Notes: a model not told the origin generated them from the letters alone. 64,000 bases of DNA from Deltaproteobacteria bacterium (GCA_021737785.1 JAIPDI010000022.1:1-64000); one strand, 5' to 3'. Positions 7,735-17,158 are shown, numbered from the stretch's first letter. Numbers and translations: made by a program.

Positions 7735-7992
7735 GTTGTTTCCTCCTTGAATTGATAGGCCAAACAGTGGTGATTCCAACACTAATGTATTTGACGCCGC
7801 TTCTGAATGCAAGTCGTTAAATCTTTCCTGCGTCAAAAATCCTTACCGCGTTTTATCCCAAAGCGGCATAGCCCCGACCGAATGGGTGGACCCGCCCAAG
7901 CGGGCTTCGGATTTCAGGTTTCAGCGAACGGTCGACCTCAACAAAACAGGCTCGCCTCTTTTTCCGCAAGGCGGGATTACAAAAAAAAGATT

Positions 7993-8565
7993 CTAATAAT
8001 TTTCGCCCAATAATTCGAAATGGGCCTGAGGATGTTCACACGCCGGGCATAACTCGGGGGCCTCCTGGCCGGTATGGAGATATCCGCAATTTCTGCACCG
8101 CCACACGGTTTCTGAGTCTCTTTTAAATACCCGGGCTGTTTCGATGTTGGCGGCAAGGGCATTGTACCGACGTTCGTGTTGCTTCTCGGCAACGGCAATG
8201 GCCTCAAACATAGAGGCAATCGCGTCAAATCCTTCCTTCCGGGCGATTTCCGCAAAACCGGGGTACATCTCGGTGTGCTCATAATTCTCGCCGGCCGCCG
8301 CTTCCTTGAGATTTTCCAGGGTATTTCCGATGACCCCGGCCGGAAAGGCTGCTGTCACCTCCGCTTCACCTCCCTCCAGGCATTTGAACAGTCTCTTGGC
8401 ATGTTCTTTTTCCTGATTGGCGGTCTCCTCGAAGATGGCGGAAATCTGCACGAACCCTTCTTTCTTGGCCTGGCTGGCAAAATAGGTGTACCGATTTCTC
8501 GCCTGGGATTCCCCTGCAAAGGCGGTCATCAGGCATTTTTCAGTCTGGGTCCCTTTCAAGCTCAT
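7993..8565 (-). CDS. rbr: Rubrerythrin
   Basis: 190 residues. The N-terminal di-iron four-helix domain has E19 in [12 protein letters not shown] and paired [11 protein letters not shown] and [11 protein letters not shown] helices. The C-terminal rubredoxin domain has C157-x2-C160 and C173-x2-C176. The protein reduces hydrogen peroxide with electrons from rubredoxin, and a rubredoxin gene lies upstream on the same strand. The ribosome site is AGGAGGAAGTGAAGAA. Confidence 0.97.
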   Translation of the reverse strand: MSLKGTQTEKCLMTAFAGESQARNRYTYFASQAKKEGFVQISAIFEETANQEKEHAKRLFKCLEGGEAEVTAAFPAGVIGNTLENLKEAAAGENYEHTEMYPGFAEIARKEGFDAIASMFEAIAVAEKQHERRYNALAANIETARVFKRDSETVWRCRNCGYLHTGQEAPELCPACEHPQAHFELLGENY

Positions 8566-8749
8566 TTCTTCACTTCCTCCTTTGATGTGTCTAAGTTGTT
8601 TCTAATTCCCTATTCCATCGGTCCTGTTTCAGACCATGATCGTGGGAGATCCTTTTCGTAAAATCTCGATGAGGGGCGGTATCGGGTATCTATCCCCGGA
8701 TAGCGGGTGTTGAATTCGGGATACCCCTCATCTTATACCGGATAACCGG

Positions 8750-8959
8750 TCAACGCCCTTCTGCGGCCACGCTTCCCGGTCCGCCCAACGGCCTGAAATT
8801 CTTTTTTGACGCCCCGCATACCGGGCACTTCCAATCATCGGGCAGATCTTCAAAAGAGATCCCTTTGGGGATCTTTCCCTTACGATCGCCTTTGTCCGGA
8901 TTATAGATGTATCCGCAATTGGTTGACTGACACTGCCACATCTCTTCCGGTGTTGTCAT
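8750..8959 (-). CDS. Rubredoxin with altered first knuckle
   Basis: 69 residues. The second site [11 protein letters not shown] is standard, but the first reads [12 protein letters not shown], that is CX4C instead of CX2C, as in Desulfovibrio-type rubredoxin 2 proteins. The loop between them carries a basic insert (DRKGKIPKG). GGAGGCAACC precedes the ATG and sits right after the stop of the HTH gene, so the two are coupled. A small hairpin (ACCGG-ATAA-CCGGT, 8737-8750) marks the gene end. Confidence 0.9.
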   Translation of the reverse strand: MTTPEEMWQCQSTNCGYIYNPDKGDRKGKIPKGISFEDLPDDWKCPVCGASKKNFRPLGGPGSVAAEGR

Positions 8960-8969
8960 GGTTGCCTCC

Positions 8970-9143
8970 TTATTCAGGTAGAGAATAATAGCATCTTTTA
9001 GGAGAGATGATCTCTCCTCTTTTCTTGAGGGAATTGATCATTTTGGAAATCTCTTTGGTGTCAACACCCATACTCTTGGCAATGTCTCCCGGCTTAACCG
9101 GCTTCCCTGCCTTTTTCATGGTCGCTAAAATATCCTTTTCCAT
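8970..9143 (-). CDS. Small winged-helix DNA-binding protein
   Basis: 57 residues, essentially one winged helix-turn-helix: [20 protein letters not shown], then [19 protein letters not shown] and a short wing ending RCYYSLPE. It is like single-domain MarR/HTH proteins found beside rubrerythrin genes in anaerobes. The start at 9143 has GAGGAGGCAAC before it. It lies between a DVU0772-like gene and a rubredoxin, so autoregulation of the oxygen-defence operon is a reasonable guess. Confidence 0.75.
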   Translation of the reverse strand: MEKDILATMKKAGKPVKPGDIAKSMGVDTKEISKMINSLKKRGEIISPKRCYYSLPE

Positions 9144-9180
9144 GTTGCCTCCTCTGATTGTCAAAACCGCTGGGCGAACA

Positions 9181-9537
9181 TTACGCATCCAGCTCTTCCT
9201 TGAGCCAGTCTCTCACCCCATCTTCAACCGCATATACCCCCCGTTGAATGCCTCGTCCCTGATGCATCTGTGCATTCAGCCGTTCCGGCAGTTCGACGCG
9301 CGCAAGCTCCACTGCACCTTCCGATGCTCTCCTGATGAAGTAAACCACCGGAACCTCTTCCCAGGTATTGAGGACAAAATAATAGGTTGCATCTTCCTTG
9401 GACCTGATCATTCGATATCCCCGGCTCCAGTTGTTCCCCCATTCAAGGTAGAGCCGGACCGCTTCCTCAGGGCTCATGTCCCAGTCGATGGCATCTACGA
9501 GGTCTCTATTTTTCCTTAATTCCGCTAATCCCATCAT
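9181..9537 (-). CDS. DVU0772-family protein, unknown function
   Basis: About 118 residues. NRDLVDAIDWDMSPEEAVRL and LYLEWGNNWSRGYRMIRSK resemble a family known from Desulfovibrio (DVU0772-like), recalled from memory. The protein is cytosolic, with many aromatic residues and no cysteine motif. AGGAG precedes a double ATG; 9537 or 9534 may be the real start. It is co-directional with the HTH and rubredoxin genes. Confidence 0.65.
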   Translation of the reverse strand: MMGLAELRKNRDLVDAIDWDMSPEEAVRLYLEWGNNWSRGYRMIRSKEDATYYFVLNTWEEVPVVYFIRRASEGAVELARVELPERLNAQMHQGRGIQRGVYAVEDGVRDWLKEELDA

Positions 9538-9601
9538 AATGTTTCCGGCTCCTTTCTTGATTTGTCCCGTGTCTGACGATTTTGCGGCTGTCAGCACGTC
9601 T

Positions 9602-9808
9602 TTATTCCTGCCACCACCCCTTCCTCTTATGGGCGTCTCTCTCGGCCTCGGCCAATTTCTTTAACTTGAATGCAGAATCTCTGAGTACGCCAAACAACAC
9701 GCCGCATCCGTTGTCTTCCCGTACCTCATCGCCTTCATCTGCCAGTTCCAGCATTGTATCTACAAGGCCAAGGGTTTTCTTAATGCTTTCATCACATGCT
9801 TTCATCAT
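9602..9808 (-). CDS. Small conserved-looking protein, unknown
   Basis: A 68-residue mostly helical, charged protein (CDESIKKTLGLVDTMLELAD at residues 4-23) with an NGCGVLFG segment and a basic, tryptophan-rich end (KRKGWWQE). The start at 9808 is chosen because GGAG lies 7 bases upstream; the frame is open to 9865 from a TTG. It is the first gene of the minus-strand redox operon, facing the regulatory gap. Not recognised. Confidence 0.55.
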   Translation of the reverse strand: MMKACDESIKKTLGLVDTMLELADEGDEVREDNGCGVLFGVLRDSAFKLKKLAEAERDAHKRKGWWQE

Positions 9809-10319
9809 ATCATGTCTCCGGAGCTTCTGATCAATATATCTTTTTACAGGCAGATTCTGTGCCAAGACAGCATTCCGGATCCATAAATACCAAAAAAATC
9901 GGTAATATCGGATGGTTAACCATACATGCCTTCGCTGGTTCCTATCACCTGAGGCTGAGGGGGCTGTTTTCAGTGAGACAATATTGTCTCACTGGTCCTC
10001 ACTGTCATAACCAATTGACATCTAATGTATTATTAGAACCCCGAACAATTTTCGCAAGGTTTCAATGACACGACAAATAGACTCGGAAAGGCAGTTCGTA
10101 AAATGGACGCTCTCAAGATGAAATAGGAATAAAAATTGTAAATTAAGCAGGTTGGATTAAGGGCAACAATTGGCGTTGCAAGGGGATGCTCTAAACCAGG
10201 GGGCGTGCCATAACTGTATCACGTCTTCTAATGATACATAAGTGTTTCGTGAGACACTATCTTACGCAAACAGCATTTTCTTATAAGCCGATCCAACCGG
10301 GCCGGAAAAAGCCGCGGCA
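9809..10319. other. Non-coding regulatory gap upstream of the redox operon
   Basis: About 510 bases without a supported gene, more AT-rich than the flanks. It contains the perfect palindrome at 9971-9994 and an imperfect GTGTTTCGTGAGACAC palindrome at about 10241-10256. The minus strand also has TGGCACG near 10205-10211, a weak candidate for a sigma-54 -24 element without a convincing -12 partner. It should hold the promoter of the 9808-to-8750 genes and the 3' end of the sigma-54 activator mRNA. Confidence 0.5.
9971..9994. promoter_or_regulatory. Perfect 24-bp palindrome, candidate operator
   Basis: The half-site CAGTGAGACAAT is followed exactly by its reverse complement ATTGTCTCACTG. A 24-bp perfect dyad with an AT-rich centre and no U-run is typical of a dimeric repressor or activator site rather than a terminator. 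It lies about 165 bases upstream of the first gene of the redox operon. A related TGAGACA half-site recurs near 10250. The cognate protein is unknown; the HTH protein at 8970-9143 is one candidate. Confidence 0.6.
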
Positions 10320-11654
10320 TTATGAATCGGGCAGTTCGGCCAAAAACCGGTAGAGGGTGGCCCGGCCCACGCCGAGGAGCCGGGCGGCCTTGGCCTTGTT
10401 GCCCCCGGTTTGGGAGAGGGCCGTTCTGACGCCTTCCGGGTCCAGCTTTCTCTTGGGGCTCCGGGGACTGCGCCTGCCTCTTTCCCATTCCTTGAGTTCC
10501 AGCGGGAGATGCTCCAGCCGGATCATCCGGCCTCTTGCCTTTACCAGGGCGAAACGGACCGCGCTCTGAAGCTCTCGAACGTTTCCGGGCCAGGCATAAT
10601 CTTCCATGACCGCCAGCGCCTCTTTGGAAAACCCGGGGCTTTCCTGTCCCTGTTCCGCGGCCTTGTGGAGGAAGTGCGCCACCAGAAGGGGAATGTCGCT
10701 CGGGCGCTCACGAAGGGGGGGGATATGGATCGGTACCACATTGATGCGGTAGTAAAGATCATCCCTGAAGTTCCCCCTCTCCACCTCGCGTTTCAGATTT
10801 TTATTGGTGGCGGTGATGATCCGCACATCCACAGAGATATGTGTTTCGCCTCCCACCCGCTCGAAGGTCCCTTCCTGAAGGACCCGGAGCAGCTTGGCCT
10901 GGACCGACCTGGGCAATTCCGCCACTTCATCCAGGAAGAGTGTGCCGCCGTCGGTCATTTCGAAGCGGCCTTTCTTGTCCCGTACCGCTCCGGTAAAGGC
11001 CCCTTTGACATGCCCGAAAAGTTCGCTTTCCAGCAGTCCTTCCGGCAGGGCCCCACAATTGACCGGCACAAACGGATTGCCGGATCGAAGGCTCTGATCA
11101 TGGATGGCGTTGGCTACCAGTTCCTTTCCGGTTCCGGTATCCCCTGTAATGCACACAGGATAGTCGTTGGTGGCCACGTCCTGGATATCCCTGAAAATCT
11201 GCATCATTTTGGGGTCCTGTCCCACTATCCCGAAATGGGTCAACTCCCCGAGCTGCATTTTCAGCCCGATCAGCTCGGTCAGGTCCCTGAAGGAGGCCAG
11301 AACGCCCACGAAGGCGCCTTCGTGGTCCAGCATTCCGGTCACCCGCATTTGGATGTGACGCGATTTTCCTTCCGGCGTAAAGATATTCAAGGGATACATG
11401 GCATGTTCCAGGGTATCGGGGGGGCCATTCTTGAACGAGCATCGATCGCCGCAAAACGGCTTCCCAAAGGCCTCGTGACAGTCCCTCCCGAGAATATCCT
11501 GTCGCTGATAGCCGGTGATTTCTTCTGCAGCCCGGTTAAAGAAGAGGATGCGCCGTTCCTTATCATGGGCGATAATCCCCTCCGAAAGGTTATCCAGGAT
11601 CCGCTCCAGATTTTCCTTTTCAGCGGCTATGGACTTGAATGTTGATACGGGCAT
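10320..11654 (-). CDS. Sigma-54-dependent PAS/AAA+/Fis transcriptional activator
   Basis: 444 residues. A PAS domain (about 10-125) carries cysteines 59, 68 and 72, which could sense redox state or bind a cofactor. The AAA+ domain has Walker A GDTGTGKE (171-178), GAFTGA (218-223) for sigma-54 contact and an arginine-finger region. A Fis-type HTH ends the protein (GNKAKAARLLGVGRATLYRF). It lacks a receiver domain although it follows a hybrid kinase, so signal transfer would be direct or independent. Its stop faces the redox operon's regulatory gap on the same strand, making that operon a candidate target. Confidence 0.93.
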   Translation of the reverse strand: MPVSTFKSIAAEKENLERILDNLSEGIIAHDKERRILFFNRAAEEITGYQRQDILGRDCHEAFGKPFCGDRCSFKNGPPDTLEHAMYPLNIFTPEGKSRHIQMRVTGMLDHEGAFVGVLASFRDLTELIGLKMQLGELTHFGIVGQDPKMMQIFRDIQDVATNDYPVCITGDTGTGKELVANAIHDQSLRSGNPFVPVNCGALPEGLLESELFGHVKGAFTGAVRDKKGRFEMTDGGTLFLDEVAELPRSVQAKLLRVLQEGTFERVGGETHISVDVRIITATNKNLKREVERGNFRDDLYYRINVVPIHIPPLRERPSDIPLLVAHFLHKAAEQGQESPGFSKEALAVMEDYAWPGNVRELQSAVRFALVKARGRMIRLEHLPLELKEWERGRRSPRSPKRKLDPEGVRTALSQTGGNKAKAARLLGVGRATLYRFLAELPDS

Positions 11655-11667
11655 TTATCAATCCCCT

Positions 11668-14265
11668 TCATGGCTCCTGTTTCTCTAAGGCCTGTTTCAC
11701 GGCCAGCCCAAGTTTTTCCATGATATAGGGTTTCTTGATATAAACCCCGGCACCCAGGTCCTTAGCCGCCTTTACACGGCCCGTCTCAGAGAATCCACTG
11801 GCGATAACGGCCTTCTGACCGGGATGCATTTTGAGAATTTCCATGTAGGCGTCCAGACCGTCCATGCCCGGATCCATAATCATATCCAGAAGCAGGAGAT
11901 CTGCGGAACGGGCCTTCATATATGCGATTGCCTCTTCTCCACTTGAGACCGAAGCGACGTCATAGCCCAGCTTCCGCAGCATAATGCCGGCGATTTCTCG
12001 CTGTTCCTCCACATCGTCCACCACCAGGATGGATTCTCCCCCGCCGGCATATATGGCAGAAGGGACCATTTCCTTTTCACCGGCCGATGTCTCCCTGGTT
12101 GCCGGAAAATAGAGCTTGAATTGGGTGCCTCTTCCTTCAATGCTTTCGACGTCGATGTACCCGTTGTGATCTTTCACCGTGCCCCAGACCACGGACAGCC
12201 CGAGGCCGGTGCCGCTTCTCCCCATATGCTTTTTGGTATAAAACGGTTCAAAGATCCTCTCCAGATCTTCCGATGAGATGCCCGTGCCGGTATCCGTAAT
12301 CGTCAGAAGAATATAATCCCCTTCATTCACATCCTCATACCCCTTAATCGGCCTGTCGATATAGAGATTTCTGGTGGTCACCGTCACCTTTCCGCCCCCA
12401 GGCATGGCCTCCAGCGCGTTTGAGACCAGGTTCATGACTGTTTTCGAGAGATGGATCGGAGAGCCATGGGTATTCAAGAGTCCGGGTTCAAGATCGGCGG
12501 CCACCTCCGCTGTACTGTGATACGATTTCAGCTTTTCATATTCCGGGCTCATCATATATTCGGAGACAATATTATTCAGATTGACCACTTCAGTAATCGC
12601 AACCCCTCTCCTCGCCAGCGTCAGGAGGTCCTGGACAATGGCAGCAGCCTTCTCTCCGGACCTCTGAATGGTCAAAAGGGGTCTTTTCATGGGGCTGTCC
12701 CGGGGCAGATCCATCAACAGCAGTTCGGGATAGCTGACAAGCCCGGAAAGGATGTTGTTGAGATCATGGGCAACGCCCCCGGCAAGGGCGCCGATGGCCT
12801 CCATTTTTTGCGACTGCTGCAACTTTTTCTCAAGCCGGGCCTTTTCCCTCTGGGCCTCTTTCAGGGCTGTGATGTCGCTGGTCACGGCAAGAAGACAGTC
12901 CTCGTCGCCAAATCGAATTCGCCTGGCGGACAGAAGCGTGTCGAACAAGGTACGGTCTTTCCTTCTGTACCGGATCTCAAGACCGTTCACCTCTCCCTTT
13001 ACTTTCAACTCTTTCAACAAGGTATCCCTGTCCGCGGGATTGACAAACATATCCAGTTCGATAACCGTCCTGCCTACGGCCTCCTCGACCAAGAACCCGG
13101 TCATTTTGCTGAAGGCCTCGTTCACCTGCAAGTACCGGCCCTCTTTCAATGTGGTCAAGGTGATGGCATCCGGCGCCGCCTCCAGGGTTCGCCGGTATCT
13201 CTCCTCACTGGCCGCCAGTTCCTTTTCAGCACTTTTTTTCAGTTCTTTCTGTGCGTTAAACAGGCCGGCGAGGACCTGATTGAAGGCCCGCGTCAATGTC
13301 CTGAATTCGCTGTGCCGGATCCCTTTGGGATTAAGGAACCGGCCGGTTGGTTTGCTGGCGATCTCCTGGGCCTGGTCGGCCATGCTCCTGAGGGGATGGA
13401 TGACCTTTCTCGCGATCAATACCGCCACCAGGAGGGTGGAAAGGAAGATAACTGCACAGAGCGCCGACAGTATAAGGATCAGATGCCGTTTCTGCTGCTC
13501 AAGCGGGAAAGAGGAATTGGAATAAAAAACCCCCGGGAAATCCGCCAGTGCGACAAGTGCATGATCAGGGAGCACATCGGTCCGGACCTCGTTGGTTTTC
13601 CCATTTCCGCCTGCCTGGATATTTCCTGAAACCGGAACAGCCCTGCCGGTGCGAAGATCAATCAACTCCTGTTGGGATTGGGTGAAGAGTCTTGGCCGGC
13701 CCGCTCCCGGTACCTGCTTCCAGAACCGGTTGTCCTCGGAAAGCCTGTAGCAGACAAAGGCCGTGCCCAACCGCTCCTCTTTTCTCATGATGGGGGAGGA
13801 GAGGAGTGCAAGGAATCTGAAACTGCCTGGTTCCTCAAAACGAATCAGCCGGGTGGCCTTCTCCTCCGAAAGCCTTTCCATGTGTGATTTCAGCGGCGCC
13901 AACCCATCGGGCAACTTCGGCAAGAGTATTGGAGACGCTGCAGCCTGTAAACAATAGAACGCACCGTCTGAATAGGCGTACTGTTTTCTCATGATTTCGA
14001 GGATCGGGTTTTCAACCCCCAGCATGAGGCCTACTCTAACGGTGTTGTTCAGGCTCAGCTCCTGAAGCCGGGTATTCAGGTGGGTGATGCGATCGTGAAG
14101 GGCGTTGCTCACTTCCACCCCTTGGGCCCTGATTTGATTATAAAAGTCCGAGGTGATACTCCTGCTCAGGATACCGTAAAGCATTCCCACGATCAATGCG
14201 AGCGACACCCCCTGAAAAAGGATCAGGACATATACGATGAATCTGGAGAACCTCTTTTCTGCCAT
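11668..14265 (-). CDS. Membrane hybrid histidine kinase
   Basis: 865 residues. TM helices lie at about 9-32 and 262-287 and flank a periplasmic sensor. Then come HAMP (about 287-340), PAS (about 352-475), a HisKA helix with phospho-His in AGGVAHDLNNIL near 498, HATPase_c (GTGLGLSVV) and a C-terminal receiver with Asp in LLLLDMIMD near 792. The start ATG overlaps the stop of the binding-protein gene by one base (TAATG), so the periplasmic protein is probably its ligand-presenting partner. Receiver and kinase are in one chain, so onward transfer would need another protein. Confidence 0.93.
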   Translation of the reverse strand: MAEKRFSRFIVYVLILFQGVSLALIVGMLYGILSRSITSDFYNQIRAQGVEVSNALHDRITHLNTRLQELSLNNTVRVGLMLGVENPILEIMRKQYAYSDGAFYCLQAAASPILLPKLPDGLAPLKSHMERLSEEKATRLIRFEEPGSFRFLALLSSPIMRKEERLGTAFVCYRLSEDNRFWKQVPGAGRPRLFTQSQQELIDLRTGRAVPVSGNIQAGGNGKTNEVRTDVLPDHALVALADFPGVFYSNSSFPLEQQKRHLILILSALCAVIFLSTLLVAVLIARKVIHPLRSMADQAQEIASKPTGRFLNPKGIRHSEFRTLTRAFNQVLAGLFNAQKELKKSAEKELAASEERYRRTLEAAPDAITLTTLKEGRYLQVNEAFSKMTGFLVEEAVGRTVIELDMFVNPADRDTLLKELKVKGEVNGLEIRYRRKDRTLFDTLLSARRIRFGDEDCLLAVTSDITALKEAQREKARLEKKLQQSQKMEAIGALAGGVAHDLNNILSGLVSYPELLLMDLPRDSPMKRPLLTIQRSGEKAAAIVQDLLTLARRGVAITEVVNLNNIVSEYMMSPEYEKLKSYHSTAEVAADLEPGLLNTHGSPIHLSKTVMNLVSNALEAMPGGGKVTVTTRNLYIDRPIKGYEDVNEGDYILLTITDTGTGISSEDLERIFEPFYTKKHMGRSGTGLGLSVVWGTVKDHNGYIDVESIEGRGTQFKLYFPATRETSAGEKEMVPSAIYAGGGESILVVDDVEEQREIAGIMLRKLGYDVASVSSGEEAIAYMKARSADLLLLDMIMDPGMDGLDAYMEILKMHPGQKAVIASGFSETGRVKAAKDLGAGVYIKKPYIMEKLGLAVKQALEKQEP

Positions 14266-15362
14266 TATCGACGCTCTAATCCCTGTCTTGTCTTGTCTAT
14301 GATTACCTCGTCAGCGGCCAGGAGGACATCCGGAGGGATCCGGATGCCCAGTTGCCGGGCCCGGTCCAGGTTGAAGACAAGGGCATATCTCTCGGCCTCT
14401 TCTATGGGAATGCGGCCGGGGTCTTCGCCCCGAAGGATGCGAATTGCCATTCGGCCGGCCTGCTCCCCCATGGCATGAAAGTCCACGGCCACGCCGCCGA
14501 AGAGGCCCATCTTTGTGAAGGCGTAGTTGATGGCGATCTCGGGTTGAGTTGAATTCTGTTGGGTCCAGGCGAATATCTCGGGGGCCGTGTAGGTATTTCC
14601 CTCCCGGTCTTTCAGTAAAAGGGCCCCGGGATAGATCGCGCCGACCTCAGGATCCTGGTTTGCAGCCAGGACCGCCAGCTTATACTCCTCCCAAGTTTGA
14701 ACGACCTGTATGGTGTGGGCGCAGGGGAGAGGTTCCTGTGCCATTTCGATCCGGACCTGCTCAAGGATTGCCCTCCCCGTGGGAGACAGATCCGATAGGA
14801 TCACGACCTTCTTAGTCTCTGGAAAGAGCCTAACATGTACCCGGACGGCACTTGCAAAATGGAGCTTTTCATAAACCCCCGTAATGTTGTGCCCCGGTCT
14901 TTCTCTGGATTCCATGAATGCCTTTTGCCTGTGATAGGCCTCGGGCTGGCCGTTCATCCCGGAAAATACAATGGGGGTGGATGTATCCGCCAGACTCAGG
15001 GCCACGGTCCGAAACGCATTATCGTCGAAGACCACCACCACATGGGGACGGAATGACCGGATCCGTTCCATGGCGATCTGGGCCTGTCTATGGATAAGTT
15101 CCTCTGTATTGTTTTGCCGCTTGGTGTCCATGCAATAGGTTTCAATCGTAAGATTTTTCTGATCCTTCAGGCCGGCCTTGTCCAGTGCCGAAACCACCCC
15201 TTGGTGCTGGGGTTGGCCGCACACATGGTCGAATTCATAGCTGTGCAGGATGAAGACACGGAACGGCGGATCAGGCGGCGCCCCCGATACACTGAAATTG
15301 GCGAGCAATAAAAAACAAACCACAAGGCATGAAGTGATTACGAATCGCATATAACTGCCCAT
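14265..15362 (-). CDS. Periplasmic ABC-type substrate-binding protein (signalling partner)
   Basis: 365 residues with a signal peptide (VITSCLVVCFLLLANFSVSG, about residues 8-27). The fold resembles the ABC_sub_bind (TrpX-like) group: VFILHSYEFDHVCGQ, then PHVVVVFDDNAFRTVA and PIVFSGMNGQP. No permease or ATPase genes are nearby. It is instead coupled by a one-base overlap to a hybrid kinase, so it likely serves as a sensor. GAGGAGG lies 8 bases before the ATG. Ligand unknown. Confidence 0.85.
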   Translation of the reverse strand: MGSYMRFVITSCLVVCFLLLANFSVSGAPPDPPFRVFILHSYEFDHVCGQPQHQGVVSALDKAGLKDQKNLTIETYCMDTKRQNNTEELIHRQAQIAMERIRSFRPHVVVVFDDNAFRTVALSLADTSTPIVFSGMNGQPEAYHRQKAFMESRERPGHNITGVYEKLHFASAVRVHVRLFPETKKVVILSDLSPTGRAILEQVRIEMAQEPLPCAHTIQVVQTWEEYKLAVLAANQDPEVGAIYPGALLLKDREGNTYTAPEIFAWTQQNSTQPEIAINYAFTKMGLFGGVAVDFHAMGEQAGRMAIRILRGEDPGRIPIEEAERYALVFNLDRARQLGIRIPPDVLLAADEVIIDKTRQGLERR

Positions 15363-15515
15363 ACGGGTTTCCTCCTCTTATTCCTTTTGCCTCATCGCTT
15401 ACACCTTCTTTGATCATGTTTCAAGCGAAAATGCCCCTGAGTGGGGGGATACAAGAGGATGGTGATGCATCATCAAGGATAGGAGGTCAGTCGGAGGTCA
15501 GGACATCGCAGGGAC

Positions 15516-16172
15516 TTACGTCCTTTGTTCAAGCATCATTCTGGCCTTCCTATGGGCCTTTTCGAGGGCCGCCTCCACCTGTCGGCAATGACGTTCCATC
15601 GGCCCCGGGTCATCGGTTTCCGGAAACGAGATCGGCCTGTCCACAAACACGACCTGTCGGGAAAAGGGGAGGGGGAGATAGACCTGATTCCACGTTTTTT
15701 TAAACACATATCGGTGTGATACGGCCACGCCCACCGGGAACAGGGGGGCCCCGGTTTTCTGAACGATGCGGACGATGCCGGGCTTGCAGACCCCCCGTGG
15801 GCCTTGAGGGCCGTCCACGGCCAGGACAACCCCATGCCCTTCCTTGACTGCCCTGATCAGCGCAATCAGCCCCCCAACCGCGCCCCGGGTGGAAGAGCCC
15901 CGGGTCACGCGGTACCCCAGTGCCCGAGTTGCCATGGCCATCCTTTCTCCGTCTCTGGACCGGCTGACCAGGAGGGTCGGCCCCAGATGTCCGAAGCGAG
16001 GGATCAGCGCCAGCTCATCCCCATGCCATATGGCAATGCCGCATGGAATGCCCCGGGTCTGTTCCACCCCCACCAGGGTTGTCCGAACCAGTCGCATCCA
16101 CGTCTTCAGGGCGGCTGCGGCCCATACGGGCCAGCGTCGGTCCACCCATCGCTCATAAGAGGATCTGCCCAT
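15516..16172 (-). CDS. DUF374 lysophospholipid acyltransferase-like protein
   Basis: About 218 residues. IAIWHGDELALIP gives the HX4-type acyltransferase region, and SRSRDGERMA, RGSSTRGAVGGL and VDGPQGPRG are the conserved blocks of the DUF374/LPLAT group, thought to acylate lipid or lipid A-like acceptors at the inner membrane. The ATG at 16172 is preferred over an upstream TTG at 16184. It stands alone between two regulators. Confidence 0.85.
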   Translation of the reverse strand: MGRSSYERWVDRRWPVWAAAALKTWMRLVRTTLVGVEQTRGIPCGIAIWHGDELALIPRFGHLGPTLLVSRSRDGERMAMATRALGYRVTRGSSTRGAVGGLIALIRAVKEGHGVVLAVDGPQGPRGVCKPGIVRIVQKTGAPLFPVGVAVSHRYVFKKTWNQVYLPLPFSRQVVFVDRPISFPETDDPGPMERHCRQVEAALEKAHRKARMMLEQRT

Positions 16173-16222
16173 ACATCTCTTCAATTCTGTAATATAATCT
16201 ACACCGGAGCGCAGGCCCTCTG

Positions 16223-17158
16223 TTACGCGCCCTTTTCCTGGGTGGCGTCACGGGGAAAAACCATTTTCCCGGACAAACTCAAGTCATATCCCGGGAGACC
16301 GTTTGTCAGTTCCCGGAAGGCAGGCTCGCTTAAAAAACCGAGGAAAAGCTGTATCCCTCGTTCAAAAAATCGGTCCTTCTGGATCAGAAAATCGAATCGC
16401 TCCCATCGAAGGGGAATGAAATCGAGGTTCAGGAGCCCGGCCACGGCACGGATCCCGGGTCCGGCGTCGGCGCGGCCCGATAACATCTCCAGACCCACGT
16501 CAAAATGGCGGCTGACCTCCCGGTCATACCCCTCGATGTGCGAGCCGTCGAGGCCCGCCTTTCTGAGTCCCGTATCCAAGAGAAGGCGGGTTCCGGTGCC
16601 CGCCGGCCGGTTGACGATCCGGATCCCCGGCCGGCCCAGGTCAGGGATCTCCTTGATCTTCTTGGGATTCCCCTTGGCCACAAGGAGCCCCTGCTCCCGC
16701 TTGCAGAAATTGATGATTCCGGGGACCTGACCCAGTTCCTCCCTGGCAAAACCGAAATTATACTCCTGCTCATTTTCCTGAAGAAGGTGGCTCGCGGCGA
16801 TATGACAGAGGTTGCGCCTGAGTGCCCGGATACCGCCCATGCTCCCCAGATTGCCGAATACGGCCACATGATCGGGATAGAGCCGGTTGAACAGGGAAAG
16901 GGCCTTGTCCAACAGGATATCATTGCTGCCACTGATAATAAGGAGGCCGTGATAGGGGGGGAGGGTATCTGCCGTCTTGGGGTAGTTGATGGTCTGATTC
17001 TCCAGCCACTGCTCCACCAGATGGCGCGGAAAGAGCCATTTGCCGGTGGCCTTGGTGGCAGGAAGCCCCTTCTCCGCGATCAGGCTGTAGACCATTTTTT
17101 CGTTGATGTCGAGGAATCGTGCGATCTCCCGGGTATTGAACAGGGTCTTTTCTTCCAT
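16223..17158 (-). CDS. Regulator: excisionase-type HTH plus periplasmic-binding-protein-like domain
   Basis: 311 residues. The N-terminus (about 1-55) is a MerR/excisionase-like HTH (TREIARFLDINEKMVYSLIA, then TGKWLFPRHLVEQWL). The rest is a cytosolic PBP-like (pfam12727-type) domain with GSNDILLDKAL and VNRPAGTGTRLLLD. Such proteins are one-component sensors, often of molybdate or tungstate, but no such transporter is nearby. The start at 17158 has AAAGGAGG about 10 bases upstream; the frame continues open to 17332. Confidence 0.85.
   Translation of the reverse strand: MEEKTLFNTREIARFLDINEKMVYSLIAEKGLPATKATGKWLFPRHLVEQWLENQTINYPKTADTLPPYHGLLIISGSNDILLDKALSLFNRLYPDHVAVFGNLGSMGGIRALRRNLCHIAASHLLQENEQEYNFGFAREELGQVPGIINFCKREQGLLVAKGNPKKIKEIPDLGRPGIRIVNRPAGTGTRLLLDTGLRKAGLDGSHIEGYDREVSRHFDVGLEMLSGRADAGPGIRAVAGLLNLDFIPLRWERFDFLIQKDRFFERGIQLFLGFLSEPAFRELTNGLPGYDLSLSGKMVFPRDATQEKGA

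Noticed and set aside
10170-10211. Sigma-54 promoter (TGGCACG on the minus strand)
   Set aside because: The -12 position reads GG rather than GC, so the match is too weak to list as a promoter.
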